Counted from the first letter of the stretch, positions 15,068-23,796 are shown. The stretch is DNA of 36,827 bases from Defluviicoccus sp. (GCA_022826125.1 JAJDVM010000099.1:1-36827); one strand, 5' to 3'. Made by a program: numbers and translations. Notes: generated from the sequence alone by a model not told the origin.

Positions 15068-17389
15068 CTAGGCCGCCCTAGCCCTCTCGATCGCCTGCCA
15101 GACGGCATGAGCGGTGGCCGGCATCTGGAGGTCCGACACGCCGAGCGGGCGGACCGCGTCGAGGATCGCGTGCATCACCGCGGGCAATGCCGCGACCGTT
15201 CCGGTCTCGCCGGCGCCCTTGACGCCGAGCGGGTTGGTCTCGCACGGCACCTCGACGTCGTCGAGCACGAACGACGGCAGGTCGTCGGCGCGCGGCATGC
15301 AGTAGTCCATGAAGGAGCCCGACTGGAGCTGCCCCGTTTCGTCGTCATAGACGACATGCTCGCACAGCACCTGGCCAATGCCCTGGGCGAGCCCCCCGTG
15401 AACCTGCCCCTCGAACAGCAGCGGGTTGACGATCAGCCCGGAATCGTTGACCGCCGCGTAGCGCTGAAGGTCGACCTCGCCGGTTTCGGGGTCCACCTCG
15501 ACCTCGCAGATGTGGCATCCGTTGGGAAAATTGCCGTTGGTGGGCGTGAACGTGCCGGTCGCCTCCAGCCCGATGCCGAACTCCTCGGGCCATCCCATGG
15601 GCATGAACGAGGCGCGAGCGACATCGACGATGCCGATCGACTTGTCCGTCCCCGCGACGGTGAAGGCGCCCTCGGAAAACTCGATATCGGCCTCCGCCGC
15701 TTCCATCAGATGGGCGGCCATGGGCCTCGCCCTGGCGATCACCTTGTCCGCGGCGTCCTTCAGCGCCGCCCCCCCGATGGTGACGGAACGCGAGCCGTAG
15801 GTGCCGCGCCCATAGGCCACGTGATCGGTATCGCCCTGCACCAGGCGGACGCTCTCGAACGGCACGCCCAGCCATTCCGACACCATCTGCGCGTAGACCG
15901 TCTGGTGCCCCTGGCCGTGGCTGTGGGTGCCGGCGCCGACTGTCACCCCGCCGGCCGGGTCGAAATAGAGCTCCATCCGGTCGTTGAAGGGCGCCCCGAT
16001 CTCGATGAAATAGGTGATGCCGAGGCCGCGCAGCCTGCCGGCGGCCTCGGATTCCGCTTTGCGGTTCGCGAACCCGTCGCGGTCGGCGAGTTTCACCGCC
16101 ATGTCGGCGATCTTCTCGAACTCGCCCGAGTCGTAGACCGTCATGATCGCGTTCTGGTACGGCATGTCGGCCGGCTTGATGTAGTTGCGCCGCCGGAGCT
16201 CGACGGGATCGATTCCGAGCTCGACGGCAGCCTGGTCGACCAGCCGTTCGACGATGTAGCAGGCCTCCGGCCGCCCGGCGCCGCGATACGGGGCGATCGT
16301 GTTGGTGTTGGTGAACACCGCGTCGACCGAAAGATACGCGGCCGGGAGATCGTAATTGCCGGCGTACATGGTCGAGCCGAGCCCGACCGGAACGCAGGCC
16401 GCCTCGCCCAGGTAGGCGCCGACCGCGTGGTCGGTCGTCGCGCGCATGGCGAGAAACCGCCCGTCCGCATCGAGCGCGAGCTCGGCCTCGGTCACGGCGT
16501 CGCGGGCATGGGCGTCGCTCTGCAGGCTCTCCGCGCGGTCGGCGGTCCAGCGCACCGGCCGCTTGAGCCGTCGCGCGGCGATCACGCAGAGCGCGTCCTC
16601 GGGATAGACCGCGTTCTTCATCCCGAACCCGCCGCCGACGTCGGGGCTGATTACCCGGAAATTGGCCTCGGGCTTGTGGAATACATGGGAGAGATGGCCG
16701 CGCTGGGCATGTGGCGACTGGTTCTCGGTGTACATCGTCACGTGATCGGTCGCCGGCGCGTAGTCGACGATCGTCGCGCGGGGCTCCATCGCGTTACAGC
16801 TCAACCGGTTGTTCGTCAGGCTGAGCCGCGTGACATGCGCGGCCCTTTCGAAGGCGGCATCGGTCGCCGCCTTGTCGCCGCGTTCCAGGGTAAACCAGAT
16901 ATTGTCGGGCGCCTCGTCCCAGACCGCGGGCGCATCCTCTTCGGTCGCCCGGCCGGGAGCGGTTACCGATGGCAGCACCTCGTAGTCGACTTCGATCCGT
17001 TCCGCCGCGTCCATCGCCAGGTCGAGCGTGTCGGCGACGACGAAGGCCACCGGCGTCCCGACATGGCGCACCCGGTCTCCGGCCAGGATGGGGTGCAGCG
17101 GGCTGAACCCGGGCAGCGGCGCGCCGAACGCCATCGGCGGGATGAAATGGGGGATCCCGTCGATGCCCTCTTCCCCGATTTCGGCGCGGGTAAGCACGAG
17201 CAGGACGCCGGGCGAGTTCCGCGCCGCGTCGACATCGATCGACCGGATCGCGGCGGCGGCATGCGGCGAGCGCAGAACGTAGCCGTGCACCTGGCGCGGG
17301 AGAACGATATCGTCGACATAGCGGCCCTCGCCCTTGAGAAAACGGGGGTCTTCCGTGCGCGAGACGGGCTGCCCGACACCGAACTTCAT
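15068..17389 (-). CDS. Xanthine dehydrogenase-family molybdopterin-binding (large) subunit
   Basis: The 773-residue protein is a molybdenum hydroxylase large subunit (CoxL/XdhB-like). The N-terminal a/b-hammerhead domain begins G-Q-P-V-S-R-T-E-D-P-R-F-L-K-G-E-G-R-Y. Cofactor motifs are G252-G-G-F-G-M257, the active-site loop P367-Y-R-G-A-G-R373, G-A-G-T-H-S-H-G-Q-G-H-Q-T, and the catalytic glutamate E728 in K-G-A-G-E-T-G. The loop is of the A-Y-R-G-A-G-R type found in form II CoxL-like enzymes, not the A-Y-x-C-S-F-R of true aerobic CO dehydrogenase. The medium FAD subunit and small [2Fe-2S] subunit, normally adjacent, are absent in this window. ATG 17389 has a GGAGGCGACAG site. The gene is divergent from the 2OG-oxygenase cluster with 127 bases between starts. 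Substrate is unknown; hydroxylation of an N-heterocycle, aldehyde or aromatic is typical. Confidence 0.92.
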   Translation of the reverse strand: MKFGVGQPVSRTEDPRFLKGEGRYVDDIVLPRQVHGYVLRSPHAAAAIRSIDVDAARNSPGVLLVLTRAEIGEEGIDGIPHFIPPMAFGAPLPGFSPLHPILAGDRVRHVGTPVAFVVADTLDLAMDAAERIEVDYEVLPSVTAPGRATEEDAPAVWDEAPDNIWFTLERGDKAATDAAFERAAHVTRLSLTNNRLSCNAMEPRATIVDYAPATDHVTMYTENQSPHAQRGHLSHVFHKPEANFRVISPDVGGGFGMKNAVYPEDALCVIAARRLKRPVRWTADRAESLQSDAHARDAVTEAELALDADGRFLAMRATTDHAVGAYLGEAACVPVGLGSTMYAGNYDLPAAYLSVDAVFTNTNTIAPYRGAGRPEACYIVERLVDQAAVELGIDPVELRRRNYIKPADMPYQNAIMTVYDSGEFEKIADMAVKLADRDGFANRKAESEAAGRLRGLGITYFIEIGAPFNDRMELYFDPAGGVTVGAGTHSHGQGHQTVYAQMVSEWLGVPFESVRLVQGDTDHVAYGRGTYGSRSVTIGGAALKDAADKVIARARPMAAHLMEAAEADIEFSEGAFTVAGTDKSIGIVDVARASFMPMGWPEEFGIGLEATGTFTPTNGNFPNGCHICEVEVDPETGEVDLQRYAAVNDSGLIVNPLLFEGQVHGGLAQGIGQVLCEHVVYDDETGQLQSGSFMDYCMPRADDLPSFVLDDVEVPCETNPLGVKGAGETGTVAALPAVMHAILDAVRPLGVSDLQMPATAHAVWQAIERARAA

Positions 17390-17516
17390 CTGTCGCCTCC
17401 AACGGATTCGGAACCGGGCGCAGTGTCGCGACCGGCCCATGCGCTGTAAAGGCTCGGGGGCTTCCCCTCCAGCCCTTCGCGAGTCATCCTGCGCCCGGAC
17501 GAACCGGGAGAAGGCG

Positions 17517-18530
17517 ATGGACCGGGCGCGTGTCCCGCTGATCGACATCGAGCCCTATTTCAGCGGCGATGCCGCGGCGCGACGCCGCGTCGGCAAGGCG
17601 ATCGGCGCGGCCTGCGCCGATATCGGGTTCTTCTCGATCGCGGGCCATCGCGTCGACCCCGCGATCGTCGGGGAATTGCGCCGCACCTCGCACGAGTATT
17701 TCGCGCTGCCGGACGCGGAAAAACGGAAATGCGTCCATCCCGTAACCGGCACGCCCAGGGGCCTGCGCGTCTACGAGGGAGAGGCGCTCGGCCGCGCCGC
17801 CGGGCGGGAAGCGCCGCCCGACCTCAAGGAGTTCTACCATTTCGGCAGGGACTCCTGGCCGGACGAGCCCTACTACACGGGCGAGGAGGGGAAACGCTAT
17901 TTCATCCCCAATATCTGGCCCGAACGTCCGGCCGATTTCCGCGACGCGGCGGGCGCGTACTACGCCGCCATGGAAGAGCTGGTCAGGCACCTGATGCGGC
18001 TCGCCGCGCTTGCGCTCGACCTCGACGAGGACTGGTTCGAGGACAAGATCGACCGCCACGTCACCGCGATGCGGATCAACCACTACCCGCCGCAACCGGT
18101 GGCGCCGCCGGCGGGACAGATCCGCGCCGGCGCGCATACGGATTTCGGCACGTTCACCATCCTGATGGGCGAGGACGAGCCCGGCGGACTCCAGGTGCAG
18201 GACCGCGACGGGCGCTGGTACGACGTGGAAACCCGACCCGAGGCCTTCGTGGTCAATGTCGGCGACCTCTTCCGGCGCTGGACCAACGACGTCTGGACGT
18301 CGAACTTCCACCGGGTGGTGAACCCGCCGGCCGAGATCGGGCCGAGCGCGCGGCGCATCTCGATCGGCTTCTTCCACCAGCCCAACTACGACGCCGAGAT
18401 CGCCTGCCTGCCGACCTGCACCGATCCGGCGCGGCCGCCGCTCTACCGCACGGTCACGTCGGGCGCGTTCCGCGACATTCGCTACGACGAGACCGACATA
18501 CCCGACACCCAGGCCGCGGCGATCTCCTAG
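17517..18530 (+). CDS. 2-oxoglutarate/Fe(II)-dependent oxygenase, isopenicillin N synthase-like
   Basis: A 337-residue non-haem iron oxygenase. The N-terminal DIOX_N region starts V-P-L-I-D-I-E-P-Y-F and contains the usual G-A-A-C-A-D-I-G-F-F-S-I-A-G-H-R-V segment. The iron triad is H207-T-D209 (G-A-H-T-D-F-G) and H265 (F-H-R-V), and R280-I-S282 is the 2-oxoglutarate-binding R-x-S motif. The length fits the family. Reactions range from hydroxylation to ring opening, so the substrate is open. ATG 17517 follows GGGAGAAGG. It is the first gene of a three-gene plus-strand cluster with a DLH homologue (10 bases away) and an FAD monooxygenase, which suggests an oxidative catabolic role together with the divergent molybdenum hydroxylase. 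Confidence 0.9.
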   Translation: MDRARVPLIDIEPYFSGDAAARRRVGKAIGAACADIGFFSIAGHRVDPAIVGELRRTSHEYFALPDAEKRKCVHPVTGTPRGLRVYEGEALGRAAGREAPPDLKEFYHFGRDSWPDEPYYTGEEGKRYFIPNIWPERPADFRDAAGAYYAAMEELVRHLMRLAALALDLDEDWFEDKIDRHVTAMRINHYPPQPVAPPAGQIRAGAHTDFGTFTILMGEDEPGGLQVQDRDGRWYDVETRPEAFVVNVGDLFRRWTNDVWTSNFHRVVNPPAEIGPSARRISIGFFHQPNYDAEIACLPTCTDPARPPLYRTVTSGAFRDIRYDETDIPDTQAAAIS

Positions 18531-18540
18531 GAGGCACAGA

Positions 18541-19248
18541 ATGGCGCACACCGAACACCTGACCGTCGGCGGGAGTTCCATGCCTGTCTATGTCGACGCT
18601 CCCGCCTCGCCGGGTCCTCATCCCGGCGTCGTGGTGACCCATCACCGGGGGGCGCTCGACGACTTCACCCGGAAATTCGTGGAAGACCTCGCGGCGGCCG
18701 GCTACATCGCCGCGGCGCCGCTGTTCTACCACCGGCGCCCGGACGGCGAGGACACGATGCAATCGATGGCCGCGCTGAACGACAGGGAGCTGATCGCCGA
18801 CATCGGCGCCACCGCGGATTACCTGCGGGGCCGCGCGGACCAGCGCGACGGGGCGCTCGGCATCGTCGGCCATTGCATGGGCGGGCGTTGCGCGTTTCTG
18901 GGCGCATCGACCAACGACGCATTCACCTCCTGCGGAATATTTTATGGCGGCAACATCTTCAAGCCTTGGGGCGAGGGAAACCCGGCGCCGATCACGCGTG
19001 TCGGCGCGATCGGCTGCCCGGTAATCGGGTTCTTCGGCAACGAGGACGAAAACCCCTCGCCGGAAGACGTGGCGAAGATCGACGCCGCGATGACCGAAAA
19101 CGGCATCGACCACACTTTCCACGCCTATGACGGGGCGGGGCATGCGTTCCAGAACTTCCTTGGCCCGAACTACCGGGAAGAACAGTCGAAGGACGCGCAG
19201 GAGAAACTGCTCGCCTTTTTCAAGCAGACCTTGGCGCCGGTCGCCTGA
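18541..19248 (+). CDS. Dienelactone hydrolase family protein (variant active site)
   Basis: A 235-residue alpha/beta hydrolase of the DLH family. The nucleophile is C112 in G-H-C-M-G-G, the acid probably D169 in G-N-E-D-E-N-P-S, and the base H201 in G-A-G-H-A-F. The position that in classical DLH reads Q-E-I-F-G (Glu partner of the Cys) here reads T-H-H-R-G-A-L-D-D-F, so the Glu-activated nucleophile of true dienelactone hydrolase is not conserved; this variant is common among uncharacterised members. It begins 10 bases after the 2OG-oxygenase gene with AGGAGG immediately upstream and is followed after 19 bases by the FAD monooxygenase, so the three are almost certainly one operon. A lactone or ester produced by ring oxidation is a reasonable substrate guess. 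Confidence 0.9.
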   Translation: MAHTEHLTVGGSSMPVYVDAPASPGPHPGVVVTHHRGALDDFTRKFVEDLAAAGYIAAAPLFYHRRPDGEDTMQSMAALNDRELIADIGATADYLRGRADQRDGALGIVGHCMGGRCAFLGASTNDAFTSCGIFYGGNIFKPWGEGNPAPITRVGAIGCPVIGFFGNEDENPSPEDVAKIDAAMTENGIDHTFHAYDGAGHAFQNFLGPNYREEQSKDAQEKLLAFFKQTLAPVA

Positions 19249-19267
19249 CCTGGCGTCGCCTTAGGCG

Positions 19268-20428
19268 ATGGCGGCGCGGCGGCACGTGGAGATCGCCGGC
19301 GCCGGGTTCGCCGGGCTGACCGCGGCGGCGGCCTTCGCCCAGCGCGGCTGGAGCGTCCGCGTCCACGAAGCCGGCGATCGGCTGCGCACCGCGGGCGCCG
19401 GGATCTATATCTACGAGAACGGACTCAAGGTGTTCGAGGCGGTAGGCGCTTACGAAGCCGCCACGCGGGGCGCCTTCCCCGGGCGCGCGCGCGAGATGCG
19501 CGACGACGCCGACAACACCATCGCCCGCATCGAATGGCCGGTGGACGGGCCGATGCGGATGTTCTCGATCGTCCGGCAGAACTGTATCGACGCGCTCGCG
19601 GCGGCGGCGACGGGGGCCGGCGCGGAGATCGTGACCGGGTCGGAAGTCGCCGGCGCCGAGCCCGAAGGGATGCTGGTGCTCGCCAACGGCCGCCGCCACA
19701 AGGCGGACCTCGTGATCGGCGCCGACGGGGTGGGCTCGCCCGTCCGCGACTCGCTGGGCCTCATGCGGTCGTTCCGGCAACTGCCGGACGGCGCGATCCG
19801 GCTCCTCGTTCCACGCACCGAGGAGGAACGCGAGGGCGCGGAGACCCAGAACTACATCGAGTACTGGTCCGGCCGGCGCCGGCTCCTCTACACGCCGGTT
19901 TCCGACGACGCGGTCTATCTCGCTCTGCTATGCCCGGTCGCGGATACGGACGCGCAGCGGATTCCGATCGACGTCGACCTCTGGACCCGCACTTACCCGC
20001 ATCTCGAACATCTGTTCCCCAGGATCGGCGACCGGGGACGGTGGGACCCGTTCGTCGTCATCCGGCTGAAGCGCTGGTCGCGCGGACGGGTCGCCACGAT
20101 CGGCGACGCGGCGCATGCGATGGCGCCGAATCTGGGCCAGGGCGGCGGCTGCGGGATGATGAACGGGCTCGCGCTCGCGGTTTATCTGGACCGCCACGAC
20201 GACATTCCGGCAGGTCTCGCGGAATGGGAACGCGGCGAGCGGCCGCTCACCGACCACACCCAGCGCATATCGACGATCTACGGCTGGCCGGGAAGCTGGC
20301 CGCCCCGGCTCCGCGCGTGGTTTTACGATTTCGCCCACAAGAATCCGTGGGTCGAGCGGCAACGGCTGCGGACGGCGACCCATGTGCCCGTCGGCTGGAC
20401 GCCCGATCGGGCGGTTGCGCGGAATTAG
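19268..20428 (+). CDS. FAD-dependent monooxygenase (aromatic hydroxylase type)
   Basis: The 386-residue flavoprotein belongs to the group A FAD monooxygenases (PF01494-like), which hydroxylate aromatic or N-heteroaromatic rings with NAD(P)H and O2. It has the dinucleotide fold G11-A-G-F-A-G16 with Arg/Glu spacing, the D-G motif in I-G-A-D-G-V-G-S-P-V-R, and the second FAD motif R-V-A-T-I-G-D-A-A-H-A-M-A-P-N-L-G-Q-G. It resembles salicylate and 6-hydroxynicotinate 3-monooxygenase-like proteins in length and layout, though I cannot choose between them. It is the last gene of the 17517-20428 operon and converges on the acyl-CoA ligase with 21 bases between. ATG 19268 is preceded only weakly by a ribosome binding site. 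Confidence 0.9.
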   Translation: MAARRHVEIAGAGFAGLTAAAAFAQRGWSVRVHEAGDRLRTAGAGIYIYENGLKVFEAVGAYEAATRGAFPGRAREMRDDADNTIARIEWPVDGPMRMFSIVRQNCIDALAAAATGAGAEIVTGSEVAGAEPEGMLVLANGRRHKADLVIGADGVGSPVRDSLGLMRSFRQLPDGAIRLLVPRTEEEREGAETQNYIEYWSGRRRLLYTPVSDDAVYLALLCPVADTDAQRIPIDVDLWTRTYPHLEHLFPRIGDRGRWDPFVVIRLKRWSRGRVATIGDAAHAMAPNLGQGGGCGMMNGLALAVYLDRHDDIPAGLAEWERGERPLTDHTQRISTIYGWPGSWPPRLRAWFYDFAHKNPWVERQRLRTATHVPVGWTPDRAVARN

Positions 20429-20449
20429 CGGGAGAACGCCGAGGCGTCC

Positions 20450-22072
20450 CTATCCTCCGGCCGCGGCCCGGGCGCGCAGTTCGGAGCGCAGGACCTTGCC
20501 GTTGACGGTCTTCGGCAGGGCGTCCAGGAAGTCGATTGCGCGCGGATACATGTAGGGCGGCGCGGTCGCCTTGACGTGGGACTGGAGCGCTGCGGCGAGG
20601 TTCCCGGCGGCCGCGCGGCCGGGGGCGGCGACGACATAGGCCTTGACGATCGCGCCCCGCACGCCGGACGGGTCGGGCGCGGGCACGCAGGCGCATTCGA
20701 GCACCGCCTCGTGGCGCAGCAGCGCCGTCTCGACCTCGATCGGCGAGATGTTGTAGCCCGCCGAAACGATCATGTCGTCGTGACGGCCGACATAGCGGAA
20801 ATAGCCCTCGGCGTCCCGGGTGACCACGTCGGGAAAGACGTTCCAGCCGTTCCTGACCAGCTCCCGCTGGCGCTCCGCGTTCCGCCAGTAGACGGTGCCG
20901 GTGCAGCCCCGGACCGCCATCAATCCCCGCTCGCCGTCCGCCATCGGGGCGAGGGTCTCCGCATCCAGCACGGCGACCTCGTAGCCGGGCGCGGCGCGCC
21001 CCATCGTCCCGGACCGCGACGGCCGGCCGGGCTCGCTCGACGTCACGAAGCAATGAAACATCTCGGTGGTGCCGATGAACTGTTCGAGCACCATGCCGCT
21101 CGCCTCGCGCCACAGCGACTCGGTCTCGGGCAATAGCGGCTCGCCGCCGGTCATGCTGCGCCGCAAACTGCCAAGGCTGCGCCCGTCGAGCGCCGCCGCC
21201 ATCAGCCGGTAGTAGGAAACCACGGCGGCGAACAGGGTGACGCCATAGCGTTCGATCGCGGCAAGCGAGGCCTCGACCGACTTGTCGGGCTCCAGTACGG
21301 CCGCCGAGCCGAAACGGGCCGGGAAGATCACACTCAGCCCGTAGCCGAGCGCGAACGGCACCGAGGGCGGACCGCCGATCACGTCGTCCTCGGTCGGGCC
21401 GATGCAATGCTTCCAATAGGAATCGGCGGCCGCGATCAGGTCGCGGTGACAATGGCAGGTCCCCTTCGGACGCCCGGTGGAGCCGGAGGTGTAGAGGATC
21501 AGCGTGAGCTCCTCGGCGTGGCTGTCGTAGTATTCCGGGACGGGCTCGGATTCGGGCAGGAGCGCGGACAGGGAAACAAACCCTGCTTCCGCTTCCCCGT
21601 CCGCCACGGCAAGCGTCACGCCCGGAATCGCCGCTACCGCGGTTTCCAACTCGTCGAGCAACTCGGCGCTTGCCACCGCGAAGCGGGCGCCCGAATCCTC
21701 CAGCCGGTAGGCGAGATCGTCGGCGCGGAGCTGGACATAGGTCGGAATCGGCACCGCGCCGATGACGTGCACGGCCAGGAGAACGTAGACCAGGGCGGGC
21801 GTGTCGGCGATCCGCACGACGATCCGGTCGCCCGGCGCGACGCCAAGCGCGCGGAGCGCCGCCGCGTGGCGGTGCACCGACGCGCGGAGCGCACGATAGG
21901 TAATCGCCTCGTCGCGGTGGTAGTAGGCAATCCGCCCGCCCCGGCCGGCGTCGATGGCGCCTTCGAGCAGCACCTCCGCCGCGTTCATGCGCTCGGGATA
22001 ATCGAGCCCGGGCAGGTCGAAGCGCAGGTCCGGGCGCGCGTCGGCCGGGCAGAGCTCGCTGTACTTGTTCAT
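20450..22072 (-). CDS. AMP-dependent acyl-CoA ligase (benzoate-CoA ligase-like)
   Basis: The 540-residue ANL-superfamily enzyme should activate a carboxylic acid to its CoA thioester through an acyl-adenylate. The P-loop is at about 194-204 (Y-T-S-G-S-T-G-R-P-K-G), followed by a C-H-C-H-R-D segment that resembles benzoate/2-aminobenzoate-CoA ligases. Further signatures are G-T-T-E-M-F (A5), Y-V-G-R-H-D-D-M-I-V-S-A-G-Y-N-I (A7-A8, hinge) and the C-terminal catalytic lysine K526 in V-N-G-K-V-L-R. This points to an aromatic or branched acid, but specificity residues cannot be read by eye. It starts 10 bases after the Asp/Glu-racemase-superfamily gene and is the last member of the long minus-strand run from hyuB. 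No beta-oxidation genes are visible next to it. Confidence 0.9.
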   Translation of the reverse strand: MNKYSELCPADARPDLRFDLPGLDYPERMNAAEVLLEGAIDAGRGGRIAYYHRDEAITYRALRASVHRHAAALRALGVAPGDRIVVRIADTPALVYVLLAVHVIGAVPIPTYVQLRADDLAYRLEDSGARFAVASAELLDELETAVAAIPGVTLAVADGEAEAGFVSLSALLPESEPVPEYYDSHAEELTLILYTSGSTGRPKGTCHCHRDLIAAADSYWKHCIGPTEDDVIGGPPSVPFALGYGLSVIFPARFGSAAVLEPDKSVEASLAAIERYGVTLFAAVVSYYRLMAAALDGRSLGSLRRSMTGGEPLLPETESLWREASGMVLEQFIGTTEMFHCFVTSSEPGRPSRSGTMGRAAPGYEVAVLDAETLAPMADGERGLMAVRGCTGTVYWRNAERQRELVRNGWNVFPDVVTRDAEGYFRYVGRHDDMIVSAGYNISPIEVETALLRHEAVLECACVPAPDPSGVRGAIVKAYVVAAPGRAAAGNLAAALQSHVKATAPPYMYPRAIDFLDALPKTVNGKVLRSELRARAAAGG

Positions 22073-22082
22073 GCGCGGGAGA

Positions 22083-22805
22083 TCAGGCGCGGCCGAGCGT
22101 GTCCATCAATTGGCCGTATCCGGGTACCGGATCGTGGATCTCCAGCTTCTTGAGGCTGTGCCAGACCATCGCCTGGTTGCTGGTCACGACCGGCTTGCCG
22201 AGGTCGCGTTCGAGCGGTTCGATCGCCTCGGCGGCGCGGATCGCCGTGCAGGAGATGAAATAGGCGTCGGCGTCGGCGTGCCGCTGGCGCTTCACCCGCC
22301 GGTACCACTCGCCGGGCTCGACCGCGATCATCTGCCTGCCGCTGCCCGAGATCCCCATGCCGGTTTCGCTCAGGACGGAGATCTGGTGGCTTTCCAGATA
22401 GGCGACCTCGCGGTCGTTGGTTTGCTGGGTGTAGGGGGTGGTCAGCACGATCCGCCGCGCATCCAGCGTGTCGAAGGCGTCCATCACCGCCTTGGAGGTC
22501 GAGGTCGCGGGCGTACCGGTCTTCTTCTCGATACGCTCGATGATCTCGTCGTCGAATCCCTGCCGGAACATCGACGCGGCGGTGCAGTGGAAGACGATCA
22601 GGTCGACCTCGGCATCGGCGAGCAGGCTCGCCCCTTCCTCCACGCCCTCGACCATCCCGTGGATGTCCTCGTCGGTGGAGCCGGCAAGCCGGAGCCTCGT
22701 CGTGTGGACCGAGACGCCATCCGGCGTTATCGCCTGGATCAGCGGTTCCGCGGCCGAATTGACCGAGGGCAGCAGCATGCCGATGCGGGCTCTCCAACCG
22801 TACAT
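22083..22805 (-). CDS. Asp/Glu/hydantoin racemase superfamily protein (maleate isomerase/arylmalonate decarboxylase type)
   Basis: A 240-residue protein starting with the R-I-G-M-L-L-P-S-V-N motif typical of the maleate cis-trans isomerase/arylmalonate decarboxylase branch. The two cysteines used in acid-base or covalent catalysis by this superfamily are at C74 (F-H-C-T-A-A-S-M) and C186 (I-S-C-T-A-I-R-A), both present, which favours an isomerase/racemase over a decarboxylase with a single Cys. Candidate reactions are maleate to fumarate, or racemisation of an amino acid or hydantoin derivative; the hyuA/hyuB genes upstream in the same run make the latter worth testing. The neighbours are the CoA ligase (10 bases downstream) and EamA transporter gene (63 bases upstream). 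Confidence 0.85.
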   Translation of the reverse strand: MYGWRARIGMLLPSVNSAAEPLIQAITPDGVSVHTTRLRLAGSTDEDIHGMVEGVEEGASLLADAEVDLIVFHCTAASMFRQGFDDEIIERIEKKTGTPATSTSKAVMDAFDTLDARRIVLTTPYTQQTNDREVAYLESHQISVLSETGMGISGSGRQMIAVEPGEWYRRVKRQRHADADAYFISCTAIRAAEAIEPLERDLGKPVVTSNQAMVWHSLKKLEIHDPVPGYGQLMDTLGRA

Positions 22806-22868
22806 GCGATTCTCCGTCCGAGTCGGGGGGGTGGGCAGACCCTCGCATCTCGCCCGGCCCGCGGCAAG

Positions 22869-23780
22869 TCACCGCGCGTCGCCGACCGCGACGGCGGCGA
22901 GACCGAGAACGATCAGGGCAAGCCCCGCCACGTTGGTGACGGTCAGCGCCTCGCCGAGGATCGCCGCCGAGGCGAGCATTCCCGCGACCGGCGTCGCCAG
23001 AAACAGGAGCGAGGCGGTGATCGCCGGCAGAGAGCGCGCAATGGCGACGGCGCCGAGGATGGTGAGCGCCGTCGCCAGGGGACCGGCATAGAGCAGCAGC
23101 CAGAACAGCGTCGCCGACCAGCGCGCCGTCTCGCCGGCCTCGACCGCGAGCGCCAGCGGCGCCGCCACCAGGGTCGCCGCGAGAAGCTGCCACGGGGCGA
23201 GCTCGAACGGGCTCAGCCGCCAGACATGGCGGCGCATGTGGAGGATCGGGATCGCCCACACCGCCGATGCCGCCACCAGCAGCAGATTGCCGTAGACCAC
23301 GTCGCCGTTCGACCAGTCGAAGCCGAACGGGTTGAACATCACGCCGAGCCCGCCGAGCCCGAGCGCGAGCCCGGCCGCCTTGAGCCGGGTCAGGCGCTCG
23401 CCGAACAGGACGATGGCCACCGGCGTCACCCAGAGCGGGGTGATGAAGGAGAGCAGGGAAGCGCGGCCGGCCTCGGCGAATTCGAGGCCCATCACCGTCA
23501 TCGCCGGGTAGATCCCCATCATCAGCACGCCGATGGACAGCACCGCCGGCATGTCGTGGCGCCCCGGCAGCCGCAGCCGGCCCAATATGCCGAGCGCCGC
23601 GAACAGGCAGAGCGCCGTCGAGCCCATGCGGACGCAGCTCAGCCAGACCGGCGGCATCGAGCCCAGCGCGATTTTCAGCACCGACCAGTTGACCCCCCAG
23701 ACCGGCAGGCAGAACGCCAGCAGCCCGTAAGCGGCGGCGGTGCCGAGCGGAGGGTGCGGGGCTTTGGCGGGGGCACTCAA
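22869..23780 (-). CDS. EamA/DMT family transporter
   Basis: About 303 residues with ten hydrophobic segments arranged as two EamA repeats, which is the usual size and topology for drug/metabolite transporter family exporters in the inner membrane. The first helix begins near A-A-A-Y-G-L-L-A-F-C-L-P-V-W-G-V-N-W and a repeat-end motif F-G-E-R-L-T is followed in the second half by A-I-L-G-E-A-L-T, both characteristic of the fold. No ATG lies at a sensible place; I propose TTG 23780, 16 bases after the cupin stop codon, with a weak CCGGG upstream. The true start could differ by several codons. Substrate is unknown; in context it may export a product of the hydantoinase pathway or take part in amino-acid efflux. 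Confidence 0.8.
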   Translation of the reverse strand: MSAPAKAPHPPLGTAAAYGLLAFCLPVWGVNWSVLKIALGSMPPVWLSCVRMGSTALCLFAALGILGRLRLPGRHDMPAVLSIGVLMMGIYPAMTVMGLEFAEAGRASLLSFITPLWVTPVAIVLFGERLTRLKAAGLALGLGGLGVMFNPFGFDWSNGDVVYGNLLLVAASAVWAIPILHMRRHVWRLSPFELAPWQLLAATLVAAPLALAVEAGETARWSATLFWLLLYAGPLATALTILGAVAIARSLPAITASLLFLATPVAGMLASAAILGEALTVTNVAGLALIVLGLAAVAVGDAR

Positions 23781-23796
23781 CCCGGAGCGGGCTCGG

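Noticed and set aside
15068..17389. Aerobic carbon monoxide dehydrogenase (true CoxL)
   Set aside because: The active-site loop reads P-Y-R-G-A-G-R, not A-Y-x-C-S-F-R, and no coxM or coxS is near.
14957..17449. A long open frame on the plus strand opposite the molybdenum hydroxylase gene
   Set aside because: It is Arg/His/Gly/Asp-rich without recognisable domains and is explained by high G+C opening frames opposite a real gene.
20429..20449. Terminator between the convergent FAD monooxygenase and CoA ligase genes
   Set aside because: Only a five-base arm pair with a two-base loop (acgcc-ga-ggcgt) is present, which cannot form a hairpin.
15068..22805. A complete nicotinate degradation cluster
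   Set aside because: The ring-opening 2,5-dihydroxypyridine dioxygenase and maleamate amidohydrolase are missing, and the remaining families are too broad to assign.
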